Below are positions 5,287 through 12,491 of a DNA stretch of 23,416 bases, in pieces. Below the pieces are notes generated by a model. It had not been told where the DNA came from. It saw nothing but the letters and a program-made list of their open reading frames with translations, and ran no database searches. Each line of letters starts with the position of its first letter. Within the stretch, counting starts at the first letter, position 1. The DNA comes from a virus: the IMG/VR virus record IMGVR_UViG_3300031553_000109, positions 1 to 23,416 of that record; one strand, 5' to 3'. The translations under genes were made by a program, and so were the position numbers.

Positions 5287-5466
5287 TTAACTTCTCTCTT
5301 TGACTTCTATTCCTCTTGACTTGAGCCAGCCTCTAAGTGCCAATACGCCAACAGCGATCAGCAGTAATATGCTTCCTACAATCGGGTTTCTTAGAAGTAG
5401 GGCGGCTCCTGCCCCAGTAAATATCGTGGCTATAATCGAAAGAGAAGTTTTAGTAACTTCTGTCAT
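5287..5466 (-). CDS. Two-TM holin-like membrane protein
   Basis: The frame is open from an ATG at 5517, but I prefer the ATG at 5466 (MTEVTKTSLSIIATIF...) because the hydrophobic protein starts there and an A/T-rich leader precedes it. The 59-residue product has two hydrophobic segments (SLSIIATIFTGAGAALLL and VGSILLLIAVGVLAL) separated by a short RNP turn and a charged C-terminus (LKSRGIEVKERS). That is the size and topology of a class II holin. It lies in the lysis region, last before the terminator, downstream of the C1 peptidase. A holin role is inferred from topology and position. Confidence 0.6.
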   Translation of the reverse strand: MTEVTKTSLSIIATIFTGAGAALLLRNPIVGSILLLIAVGVLALRGWLKSRGIEVKERS

Positions 5467-5556
5467 AATAATGTAATTCTTAATAATTTCCCTCGACCTT
5501 TGATGTATATAGCTCATCTTCTATCAAAATAATCACGCCAGCCCTATCCTAGCCCC

Positions 5557-5790
5557 TCACAGGGGGTGTCTAGTTCTTCTTTTGGTAATCTTCCTCGAGC
5601 TTCTCAATAAAGCCCCTTCCTCTTCCACATCATATCCTTCGGGTCTGACGATATTAAAGAACTCTCTGATTTCTTCTTGGCTTAAACCTTGTTCCTCGAC
5701 AACATCATTAAAAATTATCCAGTCCCCGAGCAAAGGTTGCTCGTCTCTTTCTTGCTCAAACTCTTCCACAAGTTCCTTGATAGAGGACAT
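5557..5790 (-). CDS. Acidic hypothetical protein downstream of the peptidase
   Basis: A 77-residue protein, very acidic in its first two thirds (ELVEEFEQERDEQ, EEQGLSQEEIREFF) and basic at the end (RSSRKITKRRTRHPL). It has no membrane segment or known domain. It starts one base after the stop of the C1 peptidase gene and is preceded by AGGA four bases before the ATG, one of the few Shine-Dalgarno-like sites here, so it is translated with the peptidase. An inhibitor or chaperone of the protease is possible but not shown. Confidence 0.65.
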   Translation of the reverse strand: MSSIKELVEEFEQERDEQPLLGDWIIFNDVVEEQGLSQEEIREFFNIVRPEGYDVEEEGALLRSSRKITKRRTRHPL

Positions 5791-5791
5791 T

Positions 5792-6847
5792 TCATCCTAT
5801 GGACTGAAAAGTAATCTTAATATTCATATCTCTCGAATCTTGAGTGGTATCAGTAGTTTCTGGCAAGCTAGCTGTTTTAACCCTCACTTTCTGCCAGCGG
5901 TAGAGATTATTAGCAAATGTTGCGGTAAACACTTTCCCATCAACTATCTCTAGTTCATCACCTGCGACTACCATCCCTGTCTTCTTTCCTGCTGGCGTTT
6001 CTCGGACATTAAGGTTGGCTATTGGTTCTACTAGCGAACCCGCCCCATAGGAAATCGGCTCTAGATATTCTGTTGCGACATAACCCTCCAGAGGTTTGCT
6101 TAGAATCTCGTCTAAGACCACCCAAGAGTCCCAAAAGTCGTGTCCACCGAACTCACTGACAGGAATGTAGAAGTAGCCACTAAGTCCCCAATTCTTTCCC
6201 CAGCTGTTACGGAATTGAATCTTGTCTAAGCTATAATCAATAATATCAATAGCGTGTCCTCCGATTTTCTTTCCCTTTGGTAGTGGTAGATAGCCGTCGG
6301 GCTTTGGCTTGTAGGATTCGTTCCACATCATACCTGTCGGTAGAGGAGAGAGTAATTTAGCAATAGTCTTCTTAATACTGGGGACTTCCGTTGCCACCCG
6401 ATAATAAGCTTTAGCCTTGTATTGCTCTGCCGCCTTATAGACAGAAGGTGGCGGAGTGGTTTTAAGATATTCATCAAGCTTTCCTTTTCCTTCCGCCCAG
6501 AGTTCTTCTCTAGGAGTTCCCCACTTAACGAGAGCCTTGATAGCATTCCTTAGATAGTCACCCTCAATATCCCAAAGCCCGGATATTCGTTTAGTGTTAT
6601 GATAAACAAACCTTTGAGAAAGGTCTATCTCTTTTCCGTATTCCTTTTTGTCTAGAAACTGCTTTACGCCGGTTGCCGCATTAGCCGTGCAAGAGCCGAA
6701 CCGCTGATGCTCAATAGCTGAATCCTTACTCTTCAAGTCAATGCTGTCGGGGATAGATTCATCGCCCAGATAATCAGCCAAGAGAAGGTCTCGGCTGTCC
6801 TTGTAGTCGGGGGCGATCAAGCCACCCGTAAAGTTTTTAGGTATCAT
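5792..6847 (-). CDS. Papain-family (C1) cysteine peptidase with SH3b-like domain; candidate lysin
   Basis: The frame is open from a TTG at 7039, but I start at the ATG at 6847: MIPKNFTGGLIAPDYKDSRD matches the usual N-terminus of bacterial C1A peptidases (IPDxxDxRD). In this 351-residue numbering the oxyanion Gln is at 48, catalytic Cys at 53 (RFGSCTANAA), His at 198 (GGHAIDII) and Asn at 214 (RNSWGKNWG), so the active site is complete. Residues about 276-324 (ANLNVRETPAGKKTGMVVAG...RWQKVRVK) look like an SH3b domain, commonly cell-wall-binding. It lies between a one-TM coiled protein and a holin-like gene, and no classical lysozyme or amidase is visible, so it may be the endolysin or a wall/surface-protein-degrading enzyme. 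Confidence 0.8.
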   Translation of the reverse strand: MIPKNFTGGLIAPDYKDSRDLLLADYLGDESIPDSIDLKSKDSAIEHQRFGSCTANAATGVKQFLDKKEYGKEIDLSQRFVYHNTKRISGLWDIEGDYLRNAIKALVKWGTPREELWAEGKGKLDEYLKTTPPPSVYKAAEQYKAKAYYRVATEVPSIKKTIAKLLSPLPTGMMWNESYKPKPDGYLPLPKGKKIGGHAIDIIDYSLDKIQFRNSWGKNWGLSGYFYIPVSEFGGHDFWDSWVVLDEILSKPLEGYVATEYLEPISYGAGSLVEPIANLNVRETPAGKKTGMVVAGDELEIVDGKVFTATFANNLYRWQKVRVKTASLPETTDTTQDSRDMNIKITFQSIG

Positions 6848-7083
6848 AGTATGATAGTTTAAGAAACGCCCTTTGTTCTGCCCGATGGGATATTTCCAGA
6901 TGGTAATTACTTCCACCTTTTCCCCATAAGAGTCCGCACCCTGAAATTTATATTGGTCTGGACTCAACCACCTTTTCCTCTGCCGAGGTGCAAGGCGTGC
7001 CTTAGGTCGGGTAACCTTGTTCAGCCACGGGCAGAACAAAGAGCATTTCTGTTTAATTTTAACACTACTTAAAAAATGGGCAA

Positions 7084-7153
7084 GGGTGGCAGAGCAATAA
7101 ACGGCTCTTTTAGTTTGTGCCTATTTGAGGCGTTGCCGATGCAACTGCCACCC
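7084..7153. other. Cloverleaf-like element: one 9-bp stem enclosing three hairpins
   Basis: GGGTGGCAG (7084-7092) pairs with CTGCCACCC (7145-7153). Inside are AGAGC/GCTCT (7091-7095 with 7104-7108, sharing two bases with the outer stem), GCCT/AGGC (7119-7122 with 7128-7131) and GTTGC-CGAT-GCAAC (7132-7145). The size and shape recall a tRNA, but the T-loop and D-loop consensus are absent on both strands and there is no CCA. It could be an mRNA leader structure for the peptidase (minus sense) or part of a plus-strand RNA; the strand is not resolved. Confidence 0.45.
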
Positions 7154-7169
7154 CACAAAGAACAGATAC

Positions 7170-7198
7170 TTGACAGGCTGTCTATTGTCTGATAAAAT
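7170..7198 (+). promoter_or_regulatory. Plus-strand sigma-70 promoter for an antisense-oriented ncRNA
   Basis: TTGACA (7170-7175), exactly 17 bases, TAAAAT (7193-7198). The expected start is near 7205. It is the only strong plus-strand promoter I found, and an intrinsic terminator follows about 100 bases later with no ORF between. Confidence 0.75.
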
Positions 7199-7204
7199 CG
7201 GAAG

Positions 7205-7307
7205 TGCTAGCGGGTTTTGACAATTTATTGTCCCGTTGGGACCGCTTTAATCGGATAGAGTCCCAAGTTACCAGCTTCTCGGTTATGAAGCTGGCTTTTC
7301 TATTTTA
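7205..7307 (+). ncRNA. Predicted structured small RNA, family unknown
   Basis: The unit runs from a strong promoter to an intrinsic terminator, about 100 nt, on the strand opposite all confident genes. GACAA-TTTA-TTGTC forms a first hairpin near 7219-7232. GTCCC (7230-7234) can pair with GGGAC (7238-7242), but TTGGGAC (7236-7242) can instead pair over seven bases with GTCCCAA (7260-7266), so two mutually exclusive structures exist. The terminator hairpin follows. No long ORF is present. The 3' end overlaps the stop codon of the one-TM protein gene at 7300. It could regulate lysis-gene mRNA in cis-antisense, act in trans on the host, or be a guide-type RNA; nothing in the sequence decides. Confidence 0.65.
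7271..7307 (+). terminator. Intrinsic terminator of the plus-strand RNA
   Basis: CCAGCTTC (7271-7278), loop TCGGTTAT, GAAGCTGG (7287-7294), then CTTTTCTATTTTA. The stem is 8 bp and perfect. The T-rich tail exists only in the plus sense; in the minus sense the hairpin is followed by TAACTTGGG, so it is directional. Confidence 0.8.
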
Positions 7308-7566
7308 GCGAAATCTTGATGTCCTCAAGCGTGTTCTTAATAATCTTGATGTCTATTTTCACGCCAGCTACATCCCGCTCAATGTCGCTTATCTTCCCAT
7401 TGACTTCGGTCAGATGGTTCCCCATTTTGCGGTTGATTGATGCTAGGTCGGCTCGGTAAGTCCCGTTGCCGTTCTTGCGTGTTTTGATATAGGCGAAGAA
7501 CTCCTTGAGAAAAAGAAAGAATAGAATTGAAACTGCTCCGAGGTTTAGTATTTCTGTTGGTATCAT
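7300..7566 (-). CDS. One-TM coiled-coil membrane protein, holin/XhlA-like
   Basis: An 88-residue protein. Residues about 5-27 (EILNLGAVSILFFLFLKEFF) form one membrane segment. The rest is a soluble helical domain with a heptad-like coiled coil (LTEVNGKISDIERDVAGVKI, then IKNTLEDIKISLK). This topology is common in phage holin-accessory or XhlA-like proteins that sit next to lysins. It is separated from the peptidase by the ncRNA region. GGGAAG stands about nine bases before the ATG, a possible Shine-Dalgarno. A spanin-like or structural role cannot be excluded. Confidence 0.6.
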   Translation of the reverse strand: MIPTEILNLGAVSILFFLFLKEFFAYIKTRKNGNGTYRADLASINRKMGNHLTEVNGKISDIERDVAGVKIDIKIIKNTLEDIKISLK

Positions 7567-7570
7567 AGTT

Positions 7571-7810
7571 CTATCTTCCCGTGCCCCCCTGAGAGACAGG
7601 TTGTTTTAATTCTTCAACCTTTCCGCTTTTCAAGCTGATGTTATAATTCTTGCTCTGGTCAAGCCCATATTTTGACAATATATTTCTTACATAAATTGCT
7701 TTTTGTGTTTCTAATGCCCCCACGACAAATTTATAGGAATTGAGCAGGTTTTCCTGTTGCTTCAACTCCGCCATCTCTTCCTTTTTAATTTTCACCTTTT
7801 TGCTATACAT
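7571..7810 (-). CDS. Small helical protein next to the tail-tip gene
   Basis: A 79-residue protein: a Lys/Glu-rich helix (KKVKIKKEEMAELKQQENLL), a second helix (YKFVVGALETQKAIYVRNIL) and a short segment YGLDQSKNYNISLKSGKVEEL typical of small proteins encoded between tail and lysis genes of Gram-positive-type phages. No enzyme motif. It starts four bases after the tail-tip gene ends. Function unknown; a minor virion or assembly component is possible. Confidence 0.6.
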   Translation of the reverse strand: MYSKKVKIKKEEMAELKQQENLLNSYKFVVGALETQKAIYVRNILSKYGLDQSKNYNISLKSGKVEELKQPVSQGGTGR

Positions 7811-7814
7811 ATTT

Positions 7815-10451
7815 CTATTTGCTTAATTTCTCTACCCTTTCTTTTAGATTGTCGACCTCAGCTATCAATTCCTTAACGGCCCCGATCAGAAGGCCATTAA
7901 CTGCTCCAGCGTCATAAAATCCGTCTTCGTAAGTTTCTTCTGGCATTGTCTTCTCATCCCAGACCTCCTTTTCTATAGCTGGCTTTCTGACAACCTTCTT
8001 TTTCCCCTTTGGGTCTATCTCCGCCAAAGAAGATTGTCCCACAAGAGCTTTTTTTGTCTTAATGTTTTTCATTAGCTGAATGTCATCGTGCTGTTGAAAA
8101 GAGGATAGACTCTTGTATCGGACTAAATTGGCATATAGCTGATGAAAGTAATCGTAAGATTGTCCCAGGTCGGAAACGTCTTTGTCGGGATTGATGTTGT
8201 TTCCACTCTCGAGGACAAGATTTCCTCCCTCCATACGGATGTCATCACCTATGTAAATATTATTAGAGAGATAAAGACTCTTCCACCTTGCCCCTAAGGC
8301 CCCCAAATTGTAATAATTATCTGCAAAGGGCCAGAGATCGGCAGATTCTGCCGCCCCACTCTCGTGAACGCCGAACAGGGAATACCCCCCAGCCTTTAAT
8401 AATATTCTGTCGTTACTCCCTGCGTCAATTATTAAATCAGAACCTGCCGCCCAAGCAGATTGATAAATTCTTCCCATCGTAAGCCCACCAGAAGAAACCC
8501 ACCTAAGCTCATTGGGAGAAGTGGTCTCATCTGTCTCTCTTAGCTCAACCCGACTCTGACTAGTTGTCCCCGTCCTAATTGTTCTTCCTGTAAGTGTTCC
8601 AGCAGTTATATTGCTAGCATTCAAATTTGTGACATTAACCACCGAAGCGTTTAAAGTCCCCGTTACAATATTATTAGCTGTCAGAAGACTAGACTTGATG
8701 TAGCCCCCTGAAATAATTGTCGTTCCCAGCTTGGCTTTTTCCACCACATCTTCCCAAGCCATATTCCCAAAACTCCCAGAGTCCGTAAGCCAGCTAATCG
8801 ATTGAGGATTAGCCGAAGTCTTGTCTGCGTCAATCGGAGGCTTAGACCCAGAAAGCCAAGTATAGGGTTGAGCATTGGCGGAGGTTTGATCAGCGTTAGG
8901 GTCTGTGCATTTAGCTTCCGTGCTCCCAACCGTAAGCGTTTCCCCAATATGAGCATTTTTAATAATAGCGTTTTTTATTTGAGCCGAAAGGGTAATAAAT
9001 TCTCCGGTTGTTACAAGGTTAGAAGTTAAGGCGTTCAACCCAATCTGGTCAGCGATAATCGTTCTGGCAACAATGTTTTCTCCTCCCCAAAACTGGACTC
9101 CCCCCATAAACCCAACGGGGATAAATTGAGCCCCCTTCGCTGTGTTAGGATTGGGAACTGCGTAACCCAAAGCTACTCTATCCTCCCCAATTCCATCGGC
9201 AAAAGTAGTTGAGAATTGGAGCTCGGTTGTAGAAACGCTTGGGTTGAAATAGCAAATCTCGGTATTGGTGAATTCGTGATCACTAGCCGAAATGCTGTAG
9301 GTGTCCCCATTGCTCATTATTATGCTCCCAGTGTCCCAAGAGATTTTATGATAGTTGACGATAGAAAATTTTACCGTGCAAATAAACCCTTCGTTCCCAA
9401 AGCTATCTTCTGTTACTGGAGTTGGCTTCGTTGCCTCGTTTTCCAAAAAGTCTAATAGACCCTTATCTTGTTGAGTCATTAAATTAACCTTATAGACAAA
9501 ATTTAAAGGGGTTCTAGGAACAAAAGAAACAGACTCGATGATAAAGTCCTGATTAATTCCCCTTAAAGTAGAGTTAACATTTATCTTCTGGCCAGAAAAC
9601 AAGCCGGCTTCGTATGTTTCAAACGACCCCTTCTTAAGCGGGTCTTTGTAAGCCGCTAAAATAGCATTAGCCTTCTGCGTAGCTTCAGCGGTAGAAGTGA
9701 TAGAGTCATCTTTTTCCAAAACTTCCCTCTCTCCATAGGCGGCAATAGAAGTAGCATCGCTAACTTGAACAGTTGTAATATGTCCGCTTTGAACATTAAC
9801 TCTATTTTTTATCTGCTCATAATCATCTTCTATTTCCAGCGACTCCGAGATACAGTTCCCATTGTCATCAGTAATGTTAAAAGGAGCAGTTATGCTTCCT
9901 TCGGCAAAAAAATAAATTTCTTTGTTCGGGCTAATATACCAGCGATAACCCGTTCTTTCTGCTAACTCGTCTAAGCATTTTGACATCGGAAGCATATCAA
10001 AATAGATAGCTTCAATTGTTGTCGTGCAATTTACATTGCTGATGTCAAACTCGGTGGCATATTTGCTTTGTAGATCGGCGACAATTTGGTTGACTGTTTT
10101 GCTTTCGTATGTTTCTGCTACTAGTTCCCCGTCCAATAGGTCTCTCCAATCGTTACAATTTATGTCGTAAACTAAAGTCTTTCCCTCAACCTTCACCTTA
10201 AAGCCGGCAATTCTTCCTCCGAATATCTTGGTTGCTCCATCCCAAATTTCGACTTCATCTCCCCCAACAGGGGTGTAGCTCCGGCTTCCGTATTTCTTGT
10301 AGCAGAAATTACAAGTTCCTGTTTTAGAATAAAGGTTGTCCCTTATGTCTAAAGAATTAAAATCAACATAAGAACTCCGATTAACCCCTTCAATCATTAT
10401 TGTTATGTCCCTCTTTACATCGTAAGTTATTGTTTTTTGAATAACTGGCAT
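7815..10451 (-). CDS. Tail-tip / receptor-binding protein with S74-like C-terminus
   Basis: An 878-residue protein directly after the tape measure. The first 350 residues, with GDEVEIWDGATKIFGGRIAG (about 64-83) and WRDLLDG, resemble baseplate-hub or Tal-like tail proteins that form the distal tail end. The middle is strand-rich and holds a duplicated motif (NADQTSANAQPYTWLSG and DADKTSANPQSISWLTD) followed by fibre-like repeats. Residues 783-878 resemble the intramolecular chaperone (peptidase S74) module: DDIQLMKNIK, then DGFYDAGAVNGLLIGAVKEL and a terminal coiled coil. The usual Ser of the S-D-x-x-x-K cleavage motif appears to be replaced (HDD), so self-cleavage may be lost. It is a probable host-recognition protein. 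Confidence 0.75.
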   Translation of the reverse strand: MPVIQKTITYDVKRDITIMIEGVNRSSYVDFNSLDIRDNLYSKTGTCNFCYKKYGSRSYTPVGGDEVEIWDGATKIFGGRIAGFKVKVEGKTLVYDINCNDWRDLLDGELVAETYESKTVNQIVADLQSKYATEFDISNVNCTTTIEAIYFDMLPMSKCLDELAERTGYRWYISPNKEIYFFAEGSITAPFNITDDNGNCISESLEIEDDYEQIKNRVNVQSGHITTVQVSDATSIAAYGEREVLEKDDSITSTAEATQKANAILAAYKDPLKKGSFETYEAGLFSGQKINVNSTLRGINQDFIIESVSFVPRTPLNFVYKVNLMTQQDKGLLDFLENEATKPTPVTEDSFGNEGFICTVKFSIVNYHKISWDTGSIIMSNGDTYSISASDHEFTNTEICYFNPSVSTTELQFSTTFADGIGEDRVALGYAVPNPNTAKGAQFIPVGFMGGVQFWGGENIVARTIIADQIGLNALTSNLVTTGEFITLSAQIKNAIIKNAHIGETLTVGSTEAKCTDPNADQTSANAQPYTWLSGSKPPIDADKTSANPQSISWLTDSGSFGNMAWEDVVEKAKLGTTIISGGYIKSSLLTANNIVTGTLNASVVNVTNLNASNITAGTLTGRTIRTGTTSQSRVELRETDETTSPNELRWVSSGGLTMGRIYQSAWAAGSDLIIDAGSNDRILLKAGGYSLFGVHESGAAESADLWPFADNYYNLGALGARWKSLYLSNNIYIGDDIRMEGGNLVLESGNNINPDKDVSDLGQSYDYFHQLYANLVRYKSLSSFQQHDDIQLMKNIKTKKALVGQSSLAEIDPKGKKKVVRKPAIEKEVWDEKTMPEETYEDGFYDAGAVNGLLIGAVKELIAEVDNLKERVEKLSK

Positions 10452-10452
10452 T

Positions 10453-12363
10453 TTAAGCTAATCTTAATTCTCTTCTAAGCATTTTCCCCAACATTTCGGC
10501 AAACTTTTCGCCGGCTTCTCGGTCTAGGTAATTTCCTCCTTGAACATAGATGTTAATATCTCCAAGCCTCCTAGCTTTGGGGATAATAGTTTCCCCTCCG
10601 TGGACCATTGCTAGTTGAGCCCCGACTCCAGGAACGACCCCTCCTTCTTGAAAACTCGGAAGCAAACTCTTGAACCAGCTCCCGACTCCTGAAACTGCCC
10701 CCCCGACCTTTTCCCCGATCCAACTGACTCCCTTTTTGACTGTTTCAAAAGCGTCTATGAATGGCTGTATTTTCCTCATCAGCCAGTCAATCGCCGAACC
10801 GAAGATTCCTTTTATCCCTTCCCAGATGTTTGAAAAGAAGTCTTTAATAGCTGTCCAACGGCTAATAATAAGTCCGGGCAAAGTCCAGTTAAGAAACAGA
10901 TACTTTAAGAAGTCAAAGGCACTACTGAAAACTCTTTTAATCCCTTCCCATACTTTGCTGACGAAGTCGTGGAGTTCCGTCCAATGCCTGACAAAAGTCC
11001 CCTTGACCGACTCCCATAATCCCCTAAAGAAAGCCTTGATCGGCTCCCAGTTCTTGACAATCAGGGTCGCCGCCGCCGCCAAGGCAAGGACAACCCCGAT
11101 GGCTATCCCTAAAGGACCCATCAGGGCGGTAAAAGCCGCTCCTAAGAGAGGAAGGGCTGGCAAGATTGCCCCTAGAATCATTAAAAGAGGACCAAGAGCC
11201 GCCACTACGCCCATAACTATCACAATAACCTTTTTCATAGTGGGGCTTAAATTGCTAAACCACTCACCCGCCTTCTTTAACCCCTCGCTTAATTTTGTTA
11301 TAGCAGGGGTAATCATCTCCATTAAAATCTTCCCTAGCGGTCTTAAAGCCGCCAATAGTTTTTCCTTTGCTCTTGCCATTTCTCTAGCGTTGCTCTCTGA
11401 TTTTTTATAAGCGTCATCGGTAGCTCCAGCAGATTCTTCTACCTTTCCCAGAACCTCGGAAACCCTTTCGCCGCTATCAGTTAAAAGCATATTAGCGGCA
11501 TCTAAGGAATTACTAGAAGTAATAACATCTTCTATTCCATATTCAGTTCCTTTTAATTTTTCTTTTAACTCCACTAAAGCACCGATAGCGTCTTCTCTGA
11601 TTCCTTCCTGAAACTTATCTACCGAGCCATAAAGTTTTTCTATGATAGCTTGAGATTCTCCTGTTGGTTTTTGTATCTCTCGCAACATCATCGCTAACGC
11701 TCTTCCTCCCCTTTGGGTGTCGCCCATTCTTTCTGAAACTACTCCCAACATTGCCCCTAGTTCTTTTTCGCTAATTCCTAGAGCGGCAGCAGTAGGAGCC
11801 CCACGAGAGAAAGCCCCTGCCATATCTTCCACGCTTACTTGGGTGCTTTGAGCCGCCCTAACAATAGTGTCTAATATCTCACCAGCACTTCCGGCACTTT
11901 CCCCAAAAAGGTCATAGGCAGTTGTGGTAACATCAACCAACCTTTCATTCTCTCCAAATCCCGCCGCCGCCGCCTTTGTAGTCTGTTCTACCAACTTTTG
12001 AGATTCTGCCAAATCTAAACTACCGCTAACCGCTTTCTGCATTGCAGCAAAAATACCATCTGTTGCCTGTCCTGTTTCTGTCGCCATCTTCTCCACTCCC
12101 TCGCTTAATCTTTCCACTTCTTTGGCACTAAGATTGGCAGTTGCTCCCACCTTTTTAGCCATATCCTCAAAATCTTTTGCTGTCTTAACTGACCCTACTC
12201 CCAAGGCTACAATCGGCAAAGTCAAGCCCATTGTCATTCCTTTACCAACACTCTTTAACTTGGCACCTGTCGCCGCCAAGTTTTTCCCCATCCTGCCAAA
12301 AGTCCCAGACGCATTATCAATAGCGTTAATGATAACTGACAGAGTAGCAGTCCCTCCTATCAT
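10453..12363 (-). CDS. Tail tape measure protein, TP901 family
   Basis: A 636-residue protein. After an N-terminal segment with FGRMGKNLAATGAKLKSVGK it carries the TP901-type core (FEDMAKKVGATANLSAKEVE, then AFSRGAPTAAALGISEKELG and ERMGDTQRGGRALAMMLREI). Two long hydrophobic stretches (about 375-465) could help genome passage through the membrane. Trp-rich repeats (W-x-x-I-K-x-F-F) and the C-terminal FQEGGVVPGVGAQLAMVHGG motif follow. At the usual 0.15 nm per residue, the tail would be near 95 nm long. Its ATG overlaps the stop of the frameshifted chaperone frame (ATGA), the standard arrangement. Confidence 0.92.
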   Translation of the reverse strand: MIGGTATLSVIINAIDNASGTFGRMGKNLAATGAKLKSVGKGMTMGLTLPIVALGVGSVKTAKDFEDMAKKVGATANLSAKEVERLSEGVEKMATETGQATDGIFAAMQKAVSGSLDLAESQKLVEQTTKAAAAGFGENERLVDVTTTAYDLFGESAGSAGEILDTIVRAAQSTQVSVEDMAGAFSRGAPTAAALGISEKELGAMLGVVSERMGDTQRGGRALAMMLREIQKPTGESQAIIEKLYGSVDKFQEGIREDAIGALVELKEKLKGTEYGIEDVITSSNSLDAANMLLTDSGERVSEVLGKVEESAGATDDAYKKSESNAREMARAKEKLLAALRPLGKILMEMITPAITKLSEGLKKAGEWFSNLSPTMKKVIVIVMGVVAALGPLLMILGAILPALPLLGAAFTALMGPLGIAIGVVLALAAAATLIVKNWEPIKAFFRGLWESVKGTFVRHWTELHDFVSKVWEGIKRVFSSAFDFLKYLFLNWTLPGLIISRWTAIKDFFSNIWEGIKGIFGSAIDWLMRKIQPFIDAFETVKKGVSWIGEKVGGAVSGVGSWFKSLLPSFQEGGVVPGVGAQLAMVHGGETIIPKARRLGDINIYVQGGNYLDREAGEKFAEMLGKMLRRELRLA

Positions 12364-12491
12364 TTTTGTTTGGCTTGTTTAGCAAACTCCATAATTAAAT
12401 CTTGAACAAAGCTCCACCTTTGCCGGTTGTATTCTTCTTCAGTCCACCCCATTAAAGAGCAGAGCTTTGTCCTTACTTCTTTCAATTCAGA
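12360..12491 (-). CDS. Frameshift extension of the tail-assembly chaperone (gpGT-like)
   Basis: This frame has no start codon but is open from the A9 run to a TGA at 12362-12360 that overlaps the tape-measure ATG. It encodes SELKEVRTKLCSLMGWTEEE then YNRQRWSFVQDLIMEFAKQA. The GWTEEEYNRQRW...FVQDLI pattern is typical of the T domain of tail chaperones made by ribosomal frameshifting (lambda G-GT, Mu-like phages). Joining it to the upstream gene needs a +1 or -2 shift at nine consecutive A (12501-12493); a -1 shift would meet a stop after three codons. Confidence 0.8.
   Translation of the reverse strand, partial: SELKEVRTKLCSLMGWTEEEYNRQRWSFVQDLIMEFAKQAKQK

Larger units (their letters stand above)
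6848..7299. other. Gap between peptidase start and the one-TM protein gene
   Basis: About 450 bases without a confident minus-strand gene. The part from 6848 to 7039 is open in the peptidase frame (possible TTG start) and could be an N-terminal extension. The part from 7084 to 7153 is a nested-hairpin element, and 7170-7307 is a plus-strand transcription unit with promoter, structured RNA and terminator. Both are listed separately. Confidence 0.6.

Noticed and set aside
5261-5330. Short plus-strand ORF (MGRFWQNLTS...) after AATTAAAAAC in the terminator loop
   Set aside because: Seventeen codons, antisense to the holin-like gene end, start inside a hairpin stem; no support beyond the leader-like word.
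6848-7039. N-terminal extension of the C1 peptidase from TTG 7039
   Set aside because: The frame is open, but the C1A N-terminal signature begins right after ATG 6847 and the upstream part has no leader or recognisable sequence; kept only as an alternative.
7084-7154. tRNA gene
   Set aside because: The cloverleaf shape and size fit, but T8, the D-loop GG, the TTC T-loop and a convincing anticodon stem are missing on both strands.
7205-7307. tracrRNA or riboswitch identity for the plus-strand RNA
   Set aside because: No CRISPR repeat, Cas gene or downstream plus-strand ORF is present in the window, so neither identity can be supported; kept as an unclassified ncRNA.
10670-11410. 246-residue plus-strand ORF antisense to the tape measure gene
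   Set aside because: It mirrors a strongly supported TP901 tape measure gene, is rich in Pro, Ala, Ile and Lys as expected of an antisense shadow, and has no leader or promoter.
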